Shown here piece after piece: positions 19,064 through 29,408 of a stretch of 31,440 nucleotides of DNA. This DNA comes from Chara braunii. Taxonomy: Eukaryota; Streptophyta; Charophyceae; Charales; Characeae. Where the stretch lies: positions 1-31,440 of the forward strand of contig BFEA01000358.1 of the NCBI GenBank assembly GCA_003427395.1. Direction: 5' to 3'. The stretch's first letter is position 1. Each line of letters opens with the position of its first letter. The position numbers and the translations under genes were made by a program. A model generated the notes under the pieces. The model saw only the letters and a list, made by a program, of their open reading frames with translations, did not search any database and was not told where the DNA came from.

Positions 19064-19306
19064 AAGCCGGGAAAAGTTGTAAGACCTCACTGCAAAGAAA
19101 CCTTCGTATCTGTTTCCCTGCAGCTGGGGGCAAAAAGTGCTGCTGGTTTCAAAATGTGTTCGTGCAATAATGGCGGGAAGTGTTTTGCAGAGTGCAAAAA
19201 TGATGCCAAAAGTCGTTTTGGCTCCTGCGGCACTCATTGCCCTGGGTGGGGGGAAACAAATACGAAGGTTCGTCGGGGGGAGGTTTTGTAACTTTCCTAT
19301 TAACTT
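19064..19306. mobile_element. 240-bp foldback MITE candidate
   Basis: Long terminal arms pair over about 55-60 bp. The left arm has GAAAAGTTGTAAGACCTC and AACCTTCGTATCTGTTTCCC; the right arm, reverse complemented, has GAAAGTTACAAAACCTC and AACCTTCGTATTTGTTTCCC. Inside, GTGCTGCTGGTTTCAAAATG pairs with the reverse complement of CGTTTTGGCTCCTGCGGCAC, so most of the element folds. No target duplication is clear. A hairpin small-RNA precursor is the alternative. Confidence 0.7.
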
Positions 19307-19459
19307 GGTCCTCAATAGCGGATTATCGCAGAAGAAAATATCTGAGGAATGTATGCGTGGACTGAGGACGACGAAATTGAGTAAAAAATGCTGTTTCTAC
19401 TTCCCCGACCTTACTGGTCGTGCTGCTGTGTAGTGAAAGTAGGTGAACTGGTCAGAGGC

Positions 19460-19650
19460 AGGAGGTGATCCAGCTGCACCTTTCAGTATGGCTAACTTGT
19501 TATGACTTCACTCCAGTCATTAGCCCTGCCTTCAGCATCCCCCTCTCGGAACTGGAAGGTTAGAGTAACGACTTCGGGCATGGTCAGCTCCCATAGTGTG
19601 ACGGGCGGTGCGTACAAGTCCCGGGAAGGGATTCACCGTGGTATGGGTGA
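19460..19650 (-). pseudogene. rrn16: Plastid 16S rRNA 3'-end fragment (NUPT)
   Basis: Reading the minus strand gives the 3' end of small-subunit rRNA. In the orientation shown, GGAGGTGATCCAGCTGCAC is the complement of the anti-Shine-Dalgarno tail, followed by helix 45-like CACTCCAGTCATTAGCCCTG, CCTTCAGCATCCCCCTC, GTAACGACTTCGGGCATGG, CAGCTCCCATAGTGTGACGG and the near-universal GACGGGCGGTG(C)GTACAAG with CCCGGGAA..GATTCACCG. The CTCCCATAGTGTGACGGGCGG and CATGCCCGAAGTCGTTAC forms are those of plastids and cyanobacteria, not of plant mitochondrial or nuclear rRNA. Many changes (for example TGCGTACA for TGTGTACA, and a disturbed loop at 19540-19560) show it is non-functional. Similarity fades after about 19650, and no 16S upstream part or spacer/tRNA genes follow, so it is a short organelle-to-nucleus insertion. 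Confidence 0.9.
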
Positions 19651-20010
19651 AATTTTCCTTGTGCTGTGTTTTTAAGGGTGGGAGCCCACAGGACGGCGGC
19701 AAACGATATCGTTTGTCTGCGAAGTCAATTTCCAGACTCGATACACTGGAGGAAACTGGCTGGAAGATGCCAACTTGGTCTGCGGCTCCCTTCATCTTAC
19801 ATATCCCCGAAGGGGCCTGTCCCATTTACATGTACCCTGCCTGGCGGGACACACCACGTCGGCATGGTCACCGATTTCAAATTTCAACCGCCAATTAAAC
19901 TTGAAATGGTGGGGGCGGCGCTGTGGGCCTGTCCCATCCTGTGACGACTCGTTCCTTGTATGTACATGAATCAATAAAAACCTGGCCGGCACCACGTTGG
20001 CTCTACGTTC
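19651..20010. other. Gene-less stretch next to the rRNA fragment
   Basis: Contains a perfect 16-bp palindrome CAAACGATATCGTTTG (19700-19715), two copies of GGGCCTGTCCCAT (about 19815 and 19926) and an AATAAA at 19973. No rRNA or plastid gene similarity is recognisable here. Confidence 0.45.
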
Positions 20011-20143
20011 ATCAATAAGACAGAGATCACATGCGCCTAAAATCTGCACGTCCACACACTCTCTACTCTAGTCAAAACACAGTCGCGTCCTCACACGGTA
20101 TACTCGAATTTTAAACTAAACTTATTTTCTGTCACTCGCAAGA
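20011..20143 (+). repeat. Dispersed repeat family, copy B
   Basis: Same-orientation homologue of 5790-5943 (see that entry for the shared blocks). Both copies end at CTTATTTTCT-(GCACT)-GCAA, after which the flanks are unrelated. Confidence 0.8.
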
Positions 20144-20155
20144 CAAACAGGGCGG

Positions 20156-20180
20156 ATACCCTTGTAAGGGTATTCGCACC

Positions 20181-20233
<53 letters not shown>
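20156..20233. repeat. ATACCCTT palindrome and (GA)n microsatellite
   Basis: ATACCCTT-GT-AAGGGTAT (20156-20173) is a perfect hairpin, closely related to one at 25142-25159. It is followed by a (GA)n tract with one C interruption (20181-20233). Confidence 0.9.
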
Positions 20234-20234
<1 letters not shown>

Positions 20235-20269
20235 CAAAATTGAAATATGAATCAAATTGCGGCCGTGAT

Positions 20270-20410
20270 CTGTTTAATGGTTGGAATAATTTTTTAAAAT
20301 TTATTTAGGGTTTTTCCTGGAAAGATCACGACAAAATCTACAAGTATTCAAATTTCAGGTTTTTTCACGCATTCTTTTGTGTGGGAAAACTCACTGAATT
20401 TGGAGTACTT
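20270..20410 (+). repeat. Diverged third copy of the 354-bp repeat
   Basis: Shares TTTTTCCTGGAAAGA-CA-GAC, AT-TTCA-AATTTCAG and ACTCACTGAA-like blocks with the 5' parts of the two young copies at 20467 and 20821, but with many substitutions. This indicates an older duplication or the ancestral unit. Confidence 0.55.
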
Positions 20411-20466
20411 TATTAGTTGGTGCACACATGGCTGAGCGGCAAAAATGGAAAATGTGCCAAAGCGGT

Positions 20467-21126
20467 GCGATGATTATTTTGCGGTCTAAATGATTATCTC
20501 AAAATGTTATAATATTTTTCCTTGAAAGAGCATGACCTCGTCTATGGATTTTCAAAATTTCAGATTTTCTTTGCAGGTTCCTCTGACTACAGAAAATCGC
20601 TGAAGTGGCCTCTTGCAAAACACCTGTTTCGTTGTGCCTGACCTCCCTGTTTTGAGAAGACGGGCCTGAACGCCTGGGCCTGAGGGCCTTTTTGCAGTTC
20701 ACATACCCTCACTTCTTTTTGGGGTCCGCTTTCACTTAGGACCAGTCCAATGCCCCCCACTTCCTTTTGGGGTCCGCTTTCACCCGATGACCGGTCCTTC
20801 CTTTTTCCGAAAGTCCCGGTGCGACGATTATTTTGCGGTCTAAATGATTTTCTCAAAATGTTATAATATTTTTCCTGGAAAGAGCATGACCTCATCTATG
20901 GATTTTCAGAATTTCAGATTTTTTTTGCAGGTTCCTCTGACTACAGAAAATCGCTGAAGTGGCCTCTTGCAAAACACCTGTTTCGTTGTGCCTGACCTCC
21001 CTGTTTTGAGAAGAGGGGCCTCAACGCCTGGGCCTGAGGGCCCTTTTGCAGTTCACATACCCTCACTTCTTTTTGGGGTCCGCTTTCACCCGATGACCGG
21101 TCCTTCCTTTTTCCGAAAGTCCCGGT
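20467..21126 (+). repeat. Young 354-bp tandem duplication
   Basis: Copy 1 is 20467-20820 and copy 2 is 20821-21126. They are nearly identical over 300 bp; differences include TCTATGG context changes and AGACGGG/AGAGGGG. Copy 1 contains an extra ~48-bp internal tandem of the TTTTGGGGTCCGCTTTCAC unit. Both contain CGCCTGGGCCTGAGGGCC and end in CGAAAGTCCCGGT. The minus-strand frames over them are by-products. Confidence 0.95.
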
Positions 21127-22253
21127 TCTACCAGAGCTATCTGTAGGTAGTGTGCAATTTTTTATTATTATTATTTTTTTCAACACCAACACCATTAGTA
21201 TTAAAACAAAGCGAACCGAGGTCGGGGACCTCACAATTTAACCCGGAGTTATCTTGGCAGCATTAGCCAGTATCGCTTATAAGTCTGGCAGAACCGGAAC
21301 CAAAGTCTAATACCAATACCATGCTATCTCTCTCCTTGTTTGTTACCCAATATTGCTTACGGCCGAAAACAGCCTGTGAATCGGTCAAGAACTACTGCTA
21401 ATCTATGGAGTGAATCCTCCCTAACTAATTCAACCTATTGAATTCACCAGAGTTTCCACGGCAGGCGCTGGGTTACCAATCAAGCCTACGACCGGACCGA
21501 AATCAACCTCTGAGCTAAGTTTGTCGCCCCTGGCTCTTCCCTTTCTTACAAGCAAGAGGCGTGTGCTAAAGTGCAGGCTATAACCAGAGATAGAAGGGAG
21601 CAGGGGTCTGGCCTATAAAACCCGTCAGATACGAAATGTACGAAATGTAGTAACTTAGTAAGCCCACTTCCAACTTCTAGCTTATAGGAGACTCATGCTG
21701 AAATCCAAATAAGAACAGGGTTCGATCCCGCTTACCAACTTGGCCACCCGTAGAGAACCCGAGCTACGGAATACACTCTCTCACCCTCACAAACCAAGGG
21801 AATGGATATTCCTGACGTTATAATTGCCACTAAGAGGACGGAGGAAACCCTAAAACATAAAAATATGCTGTTATTGCTTGGCGATGTAAATAAAGTACTA
21901 AAACTACGTCAAACGAAATTTCACTGACGGCTGGAATTTATGAAGGCAGACCAGGAAACGACTGAAAACACACAAGAATAAGACCAAGGACAGAGAAACT
22001 AAAAAGTCGTGGAGAAGAAAATAAAATGTAATTTCGAATTTGAGATAAAGGCCAAGATAAAAGTAGTCGATATAACTAAAGTATGAGTGTCTCCATGTAT
22101 AGTGGCGCGGTTTCACCTAGTCGACCAAACAGCCTGTGCCCATCGCCTAACCAAACAGGCGTCCAAACTAAAGCTCGAAAATTTTTAGTCTCTCAGTCGT
22201 AGGTCAGGCCGGTGAGGAAATCAGCTGCTCATCTATTATGGAAATGATTTTAG
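21127..22253. other. Gene-less stretch, nothing certain
   Basis: Moderately AT-rich. A block at 21710-21765 has GGTTCGATCCC and, on the other strand, GGTGGCCAAGTTGGTAAGC, resembling tRNA T- and D-arm pieces, but no complete cloverleaf can be drawn. The 21800-22110 region is A-rich. No gene is supported. Confidence 0.45.
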
Positions 22254-22285
22254 GGGGCGCAGCGCTACAGGGTGCGCTACGCCCC
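22254..22285. repeat. 12-bp-arm hairpin
   Basis: GGGGCGCAGCGC-(8)-GCGCTACGCCCC, one mismatch in the arms. It could be a transposon terminus or a chance hairpin in GC-rich DNA. Confidence 0.7.
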
Positions 22286-23144
22286 GACACCAACCACGGC
22301 GGCGGAGTGAGGCCGCGAAGCGGGAGTGTGCCTGGCTCGAATCGGCTTCGCTCTGGCACGCTCAAACGGACGACGTGGTGCATGGCGATGGCGAGACAGA
22401 AGAGCTGGTGGGGTAACGAAGGCTGGGTGTCGAGCTTACGGTAGCTGCTTACTAGGCGTTTTGCTCACGCGCGGGAAGTCTATACCGTATCACAGGTTGA
22501 TAGGGAGAATAGACAGACTCTCGGAGGCTTTCTGGGAGTTCCATGTTCATACTCCATTGCTGCTGCGTTTTTGCTCGTGGCATAGAGCCTGTGAGGTGTC
22601 GTCTCTGGGGACGCTTGTGGAGTTCAGCGAAGTGAGCCTTGCGTGACCCGAAGTGCGAGTGGAGTACCTACCTGTCATCATCAGTGTCCTCGTCCATCGG
22701 CATTAGGGAGGCTTGTCACCATGGTAAAGGTTTTGTTATCATCATCAGGGCTGTTCGTCATCGCCATCAGGGTGCTGCTCTCCATTATCATAAAGGCGGT
22801 AACAAGACCCGCATGCAGCTTGTTGGCAACATCTCGTCACTGGTATTAGAAACGAGGTACGTGACAGCACCGTCATGTTGGGGCTGTGGTCTTTAACATC
22901 ATGACTATTGCAGCCGCTCGTTGGCATCGTCATCAATATTGCCCTCATCAATGTTTTACTATTTTAGGGGCGCTGTTTCATCCCTATTATTATCATCACC
23001 AGTGCATCATCACAGGTGCACGTTATTAGCAATATCATCATCCTCGATTCCTCATCATACGGCGCGTGTTGGAAAACTGCACGCAGCATGGAAAATAGCG
23101 CGCGCGCGCTCGATGATTGCGCGTGATTGGGCGCGCGCCTTGAC
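22286..23144. other. Gene-less; ATC-rich degenerate satellite
   Basis: From about 22672 to 23060 the sequence is a degenerate CATCATCA-rich region in which ATC/ATT triplets recur without a fixed longer period. 23098-23140 is rich in GCGCGC. Short frames here reflect the triplet bias. Confidence 0.55.
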
Positions 23145-23201
23145 CTGAAAATTGGACCACCGGTGGTCTATGTTGAGGAGCTGAGGTGGTCCAAATTTCA
23201 G
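23145..23201. repeat. 17-bp-arm hairpin
   Basis: CTGAAAATTGGACCACC (23145-23161) pairs with GGTGGTCCAAATTTCAG (23185-23201), 16 of 17 positions, around a 23-nt loop. The left arm is also part of a 12-bp palindrome ACCACCGGTGGT. Confidence 0.85.
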
Positions 23202-23391
23202 ATCAAATGGTCCAGTCGATCATGAGATATCGAAGATTCAGGGTGCGCCATGAAATTCGAGTATGTCGGGCGATGTGGACGACGGGGCAAGGCGATCGTC
23301 ATCAACATAATAGATAATTAGTCCACATCCTTATCATCATTACATCTCTATGGGTGTTTAGTCATTTCTATAGTGCTTTTCACCATTTGTA

Positions 23392-23481
23392 GTATCACGA
23401 TCATCAACACTATTATCCTCATAGCTAGCATCTGTTGTATCACGATCATCAACACTATCATCCTCACAGCTACCATCTGTA
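23392..23481 (+). repeat. 45-bp tandem duplication
   Basis: GTATCACGATCATCAACACT starts at 23392 and 23437, followed by ATCCTCA-AGCTA-CATCTGT in both. Differences are few. Confidence 0.95.
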
Positions 23482-23655
23482 GGCGAAGTTGATCGCCACC
23501 ACTATCTTAGGCTACCGATTCACTCAAATAGTCATCTATAACATTTCGATCATTATCGCTACCATCATCAATATTAAATATCAATCTGAAAACCTCTTAG
23601 TCTCAGGGTACCGTTTTCGGCTACCCAATTATCCAATAGTCATAAATATTTACAT

Positions 23656-23775
23656 CCTGATTAGCTATATCTTGATTACCTACATCTAGATTACCTATAT
23701 CTTGATTACCTATATCCCGACTACCTATATCTCGATCACCTATTTCTTGATTACTTACTTCCTGATTACGACTAT
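23656..23775 (+). repeat. 15-bp minisatellite, 8 copies
   Basis: Units with consensus CTTGATTACCTATAT start exactly every 15 bp at 23656, 23671, 23686, 23701, 23716, 23731, 23746 and 23761, with substitutions but no indels. The period is a multiple of three (five codons), but the outer unit contains a TAG in the LDYLY frame and no long ORF supports a coding repeat. Confidence 0.95.
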
Positions 23776-24570
23776 TTGTAGCAGAAACTTCAGACATAAC
23801 GTTTTCATGTTGGGATTGTTTAGCAATTTCGCCACTGCGATCTGCCCTGCATGTTCCCCCTGTGTTTCGTTTTTTTCATGAGTTTTTGCAGACGCTGTAG
23901 TGGGGATAGGACTTTGGAGGTTATGGCTGGAACTTTGGTAGGCAGGGGGGTTTTGAGACTCCAGGGTACAGATACACGGTAGTTACCAACAACAGGTTTG
24001 ATATCCGCCTGGCCTAAGTTAGGGGACAAGCCAGGGGAAGGACGGTAGGATTGTCAGCCTGGGCTCCGCCTGGCCTTGGGTAAGCTAGGGGAAGGAGAGA
24101 TAGGGATGGCCAGTTGTGTGTATAGACTACTAGTTAGCTGTCCCCGAAAAATTAACCCTGGGGTCTGTTATAGGGGAACCTTATTCTACAGGGGTGTTGC
24201 ATGGTGGGAGGCAGTAGCCCTATTGGGAGTAGGGCAGATTGGGGATTGTCTGAGTCTGGGGCCGGGGTTGGAGAGTTGGTCGCCTTCAACCCCAACGGGG
24301 GCAGATAGGGACAAGGGGTGGGGCAAAGGCAGCCTCTAGGAGGGGATTGGTTGCCGTTGCGAAGGTGGTGGTGGGAGGGGAGGGGATCTGTTTTATGTTG
24401 GGGTCGAGGGATTTTCCTCGGTGGAGGCAGCATGAGACAAGGTATAGTGGGTAGGCATTGGTCTGAGCTGTGACCAATGGAAGCGTCTCCTTTTTACGGC
24501 GTCGTCAAAAAAAGATCTGATGACATGTTCTCAATTCCTTGATTGGACTTCAATTCTCTTCTCTCTCTTT
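23776..24570. other. Gene-less, G-rich stretch
   Basis: G-rich with a loose ~60-bp direct repeat at about 24003 and 24065 (TCCGCCTGGCC followed by TAGGGGAAGG). No gene or element recognised. Confidence 0.4.
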
Positions 24571-24880
24571 GAACTATGTGGTGGAGGAGGTCGGCTCGTC
24601 GAAGGGAGATGGAAAATTGAAGTCCATTCTTAACCATGTGGGTTTTGGAGAGGTTGATTGTCTGCTGTTTCTTATCTTCTGAACTATGTGGTGGAGGAGG
24701 TCGGCTCGTCGGGAGATGTGGAAGAGCAGGGGGTTGCTAGGCATAGCAGGCAGGAAGCTAATTGTTCTAAGACTTGTTCAAAATTTGTTTCTGGACTGAT
24801 TACTTTCTTCTTTCCCTTCGAACTACGTGGTGGAGGAGGTCGGCTCGTCGAAGGGAGATGGATAGTTGAAGTCCTATTTC
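24571..24880 (+). repeat. 45-bp repeat, 3 spaced copies
   Basis: GAACTA(T/C)GTGGTGGAGGAGG followed by TCGGCTCGTCG begins at 24571, 24681 and 24820. The first and third copies continue with AAGGGAGATGG and TTGAAGTCC; the middle copy lacks part of that. Confidence 0.95.
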
Positions 24881-25134
24881 AAACCAAAAAACGGAGTTCT
24901 AATTAGATTTTTCTAGTAGTTCCTGGTTCTTTCTCATGCAAGTTCTGATGGAATTTTCCGAATGTATTCGTGATGGGAAGCTGGGCCCGGTTTCCAGTTT
25001 TGTGCCAACCTGTGAGGAACAATTGTATCTATGGGACGCTGGACCCGGTTTCCAGCAGGTGCTGCTCCCCACCAATAGATGGAGCTTGTCCTTCAATCCA
25101 ACAAATAAGTCGGACAACATTCGACGTTGAAAAN

Positions 25135-25170
25135 CCCTGACAAATACCCTTGTCAGGGTATTTGCCCCGA
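25135..25170. repeat. CCCTGACAAATACCC palindrome
   Basis: CCCTGACAAATACCC (25135-25149) pairs imperfectly with GGGTATTTGCCCCGA (25156-25170); one unread base (25134) precedes it. Close relative of the hairpin at 20156. Confidence 0.8.
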
Positions 25171-25175
25171 CCCCG

Positions 25176-25930
25176 CCATAGCCACAGGGCAAGGCGAGGT
25201 TCGACCGGGTGTCCTTGGTGAAGAGGTGATCGCGATCTGCGACGCCACTTCCATTCACCCGGAGGAGCGTAGGTTGGGTGGGTGATGAGGGATTTTAAGA
25301 TCTGAAGTGGGAGACTAGGACAACCTATAAGCAGAAACAACACAAGTCAACAAAACGATGAGTAGAATTACAAATGACTTTTGGCTATGAGTAAATTGAA
25401 ATTTTGTAAAGGAGGAATGCGCAACTCGGACCAAGAAGCGGTTGTCATCGCAACAGGTTTGCAAGAACAAGGAAACAGTTGCCCGTCATAGCCACAATGG
25501 AAGGCAAGGCTTGATTGATGGGGAAGAGGTGATTGTCACACCACTTCCAGTCATCCGGAGAAGCGTATGGTTGGGTGGGTGATGGGGGGAAAGTGGGAGG
25601 CTATGTCAACAGAAGCAATACAAGTCAGCAGAACGATGTGTAGAATCGCGAGTGACTTTTGGCTATGAGTTTATTGAAATTTCGTACAGGAGGAATGCGC
25701 AACTCACACCAAGGAGTTGCTGCCCATCATAGCTATAAGGGTAGAGCATGTTTTGAACGGGGGAGTCGATCAAGCCTTGTGATAGCTTTGCTAGAGCCAC
25801 GTGTCACCACTAGAGAGTGTTCCGTTGGTAACGGGGGGGGGGAATCTCTGGTCCCTTTACAACATTGCTCTTTTCACTTTGACTTGGCATCTATGACAAT
25901 GCGTGATAGTAATGAGGGTGCATTACGATA
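25176..25930 (+). repeat. ~240-310-bp tandem units upstream of the LINE
   Basis: Units start CATAGC(C/T)A(C/T)A at 25176, 25485 and 25725. Shared blocks in order are GGCAAGGC, AAGAGGTGAT, CCACTTCCA-TCA, GGTTGGGTGGGTGAT, CAAGTCA-CA-AACGATG, GACTTTTGGCTATGAGT and GGAGGAATGCGCAACTC. The first two are complete or nearly so, and the third is cut short. A G8 run and AT-rich flank follow. The position directly upstream of the LINE ORF1 region resembles 5'UTR monomers of some L1 elements. Confidence 0.75.
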
Positions 25931-26059
25931 ATGAGAGAAGAATCGTCAGGTGAAGTACCACTGGAATGCCACGTCATCTTCGGTAGGGGACGAACGGACA
26001 ACGTTGTTTTGCGCCCAGTCTCAGCATCAGGCTTGTGGGATACTGGCCACGACTGTTGA

Positions 26060-29000
26060 TTGAGCAAGGTTGAATCACTTTCCATCACCTCAGATGGTGA
26101 AATTCTTACAGAAGAAGAGAGGACCCTTCAAAGTCATGCCCTCTCCCCGGGTAATCCTATCTCCTCCACACCCTCCTACAAATTGGTCAATGGTAATTTT
26201 CATAAGTCTCCCATGACCTGCCTCATTACCTTTGGTGTGGGGAGAGGAGTGAGGGGTATCAATCAACAAAACCAGGCTATGGTAATTAACCCATTCTATG
26301 TTTTCAAGGAGGGTGAGGAAGTTGTTGCACATTGGGCTGGAACGACTGACACACTGGATAGAATGCAGACAGGGGAATAAATTTTGACTGATCAACAGGA
26401 CCCTGTGTCCCAGAACACCAATCTGCACGTGGCATTCTCGCCTCATGATGGGATGGGGTTCCCCACTCTATAGGAGGCAGTTGGAAGGGCTGCTAAAAAT
26501 CAAGGACAGAGAAGGGAAGGAGGAAGGGGGATGGGAGGTGGGTGGAGGGGTGTTAGGGAAGGCAGAGGAGGAACAGGAGGAGGAGAAAGAGGAGGAGAAT
26601 GCGAGAGTAGGGCTAGGGAGGGAGTGGAAAATTGAAAAAGGAGGGGAGGAGATGGTGGGGGGGCGGGAAAGGATAAAGTTGGAAAATGCTCCACCATCTT
26701 TGTCAAACCTGTTGTCTGGGGACAAATTACTTTCCTCGATAGTAAGTGGTAAGAATACTAACCAGGAAAGGACTCCTCCTCCTTCCACGTGGGTAGAAAA
26801 GCTAAAACACTTGAAGTTAAGAGATCAGGACAACACACCTTCTCCCTTCTAATTCCTCTAGCTAGTTTGCCCTCAACACGTGTTTTTTTCCTATCTAAAT
26901 TAATCAGCCCATCAGAGAACAGGGTAGTGGATATTGGGGGAAAAAAGTTCATGATCAAAGCCTACCCAACCCAGAAGTTAGTGGAACGCGATGCAGTCTA
27001 TCAGCGACATGCAAATAATTATGTGTTTCACGATGATGTTGTTTTTAAGTCAGTAAATGACAAGGTCAAATGTGTGGGTAGACATCTTGCTGTGTTTAAA
27101 GGAAGCCAAGAAGCTGCGCAAAACGATTTTATGATACAGGATGGACAAGGCTTGTGATAAGAACCCAACACGCAGACAAAGGGTGACAGGGAGATTGATC
27201 AGAGATCCCTTCAAGAACAATATGTGGAGAACCGTGGATAAAGGATATGATCGTTGGGTGTACATCGAGGGATCAAGCAAGGGTTCAAAGCCTAAGGGAT
27301 GGATGTGGGGAAAAAAAAGGGATCCGAACTGGAACTCGAAACCGCCAGACAACTGGATACCCCCATAAACGATGGATAAAGTTGTAAATAAGGTCAGCTC
27401 CTCTACATCTCTCCCAATAAATAAACCCTTATCGGGGGAGCTTGGGAAGACTGCATCCTTAAGCTCAGGTCAAAATAAGTTATCAACAAATGGTTTAGGG
27501 GAACCGGATCCGCAAAATTACCTAAATCAAGTGGGTAATGTTGTAAAAGGAAGGGATTCGGCATCTCAGATAATTAAGTCCCCAAAGAATAAGCAGGACC
27601 GGTTACATGACCTGGTACTGGACCACGAGCTGGGCAGCGAACAAGGGGCCTCACAAGACTTACCACTAATCAGAAGGATGAGGAGTCAAAAAGAAAACAA
27701 AAAAATAAAAAAGGTCCTCATTACCAACGAACATGGAGGCCTAAGGAAGGGTTAGCATCAGACAATAAAAAAGTGCAGGGGGGGGATTTTTCAAGGGATG
27801 CTTTCCATGCATCAGGATCAAGCGCAACATGACAAACCCAAAAACAGGAGAAAGATTCCCAACAAAACTTGTTTTGGGAAGCGTTTGAGTCTATCTCTAT
27901 GAACATTGATTTGGAGCAAATAAAAGTCGAGAGCCCTATGAATGAAGCTCCTCCCCTAGAAAAGGAAGATTACATTACGGTGGAACAAAAAATGATACAA
28001 CTCGCAGAATGGCTGCTTCAACAACTTAAATTGAAGTACATAACAACTCCGGTTGAATTCTAGGACACCTCTTATATGCAGCTCATCAACTTGATAAATG
28101 CTAACCCCTCCTTGAAATATGTGCTCACAGTGATGACTATGTTTAAACCACCGTCCATAAGGATTGTGAGGAGGTAGAGAGGGAAGGGGTAATGACATCT
28201 GCATTGGTAACAATAAAGTTTGATGGCATATCCCCTCCCTTGCTGCAGACTTAGGAATCCTTAGATTTGAAACATGAGATGGAAGTACCGAGGGTTCAAT
28301 CGGTGTGGGATAATCTACCTCACCAGTTCTCTTCTGGGGTAGATAATAAGGGAGAGACAGGGTCAGTGTTTTTAACAGCCTTCCCTCCCAGTAAAACATG
28401 AGGAGGACGAATTGGGACAATCCAATCAGATTCCTCACTTTCAACACTCATCGTAGCAGACTTTGCATCAACAACGAATTTTTTCAAACGAGCCCTTGCA
28501 AGAGGTGACCTCCCAGGAACAGTCACCACATGTGCAGTGTTGTCCCCCTCAACAACAGGGGAAGGGAAAACAGTATGAAGAGGAACCTACACATAATTTG
28601 TCGAAGCAAGACCAAGGGGGAATAATGCCACTTTAGATGACGATCTTTGTCCATTCATTTGCGTCTCAGATCAACCCGGCCACTAACCCAACCATAATTC
28701 CAAATCTGCTTGTGGCCTCACCTCAGCAGGATAAACAAGAGATTACAAATACAGAGAGATAGACATACAAAGAAATCAGCAAAAGCAACAACAACATCAC
28801 TCCACTCCTTCACAAGTGTTGGTCTCCTTCCCTACACCAGTGACGCACGATTCAAGCAAACGACAAAAAATGAGGCATGAGTCGGAAAGGGGTCACGCGG
28901 TTAAACCACAACCGTCTAAGGGTAATCCGATTGTCCCGGTAAGAAAATAAGGGGATAGATGGAAAGTGAGTCTCTCGCCAATTGGTCAAGACCAATATGG

Positions 29001-29205
29001 GGGAATCACATTGAGAGGATGGTCAACATATGTTGAATATCAAAGTGTAGGAGATTATACATTCAAACGTGATATGCATGATTTGTTGATAAAACACTAC
29101 GATCCTGGTCCTCAAACAACTCTCACAGAGATTGGGGATAAGGCTCATATAACTAAAAGGAACTCGTTCGTTCGTTTTCAAGAACAGAAAAAACAGGTTT
29201 GATAT
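26060..29205 (+). pseudogene. LINE ORF1-like region, decayed
   Basis: A chain of plus-strand frames interrupted by stops. 26060-26380 contains TLQSHALSPGNPISS. 26445-26852 is intact for 135 codons with a Glu/Gly-rich purine-biased core and a TWVEKLKHLKL motif. 26789-27157 reads MIKAYPTQKLVERDAVYQRH near its middle. 27141-27368, 27372-27755 and 27869-28063 continue, and after more stops 28966-29202 reads DQYGGITLRGWSTYVEYQSV. The order, strand and position before an L1-type ORF2 suggest the nucleic-acid-binding ORF1 protein, but I see no clear zinc knuckle or coiled coil, so the assignment rests on context. The long minus frame at 27956-28447 is a shadow. Confidence 0.45.
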
Positions 29206-29408
29206 GGTTTTTCCATGTAGCATTATTAGAGCTATAAAGTTTCAAAATTAAAGTCCATGTTGTATGATCTACCTCAGATGTGGTTGCCTTTCTCAACATT
29301 ATTTTGCGAAGAGGAATCTTGCAATCCGCTTCAGACCTAGACAACGGTAATTGAATCCGCCTTGAAGGCAATATGAGGGGGGGGATTCTTTTATAAGAGT
29401 TTGGTTAG

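Noticed and set aside
21710-21765. tRNA-like T-arm and D-arm pieces
   Set aside because: The two pieces are on opposite strands and no acceptor stem or anticodon arm can be formed.
27956-28447. 163-codon minus-strand ORF
   Set aside because: Lies antisense to the decayed LINE ORF1 frames, has no recognised domain, and is explained as a shadow.
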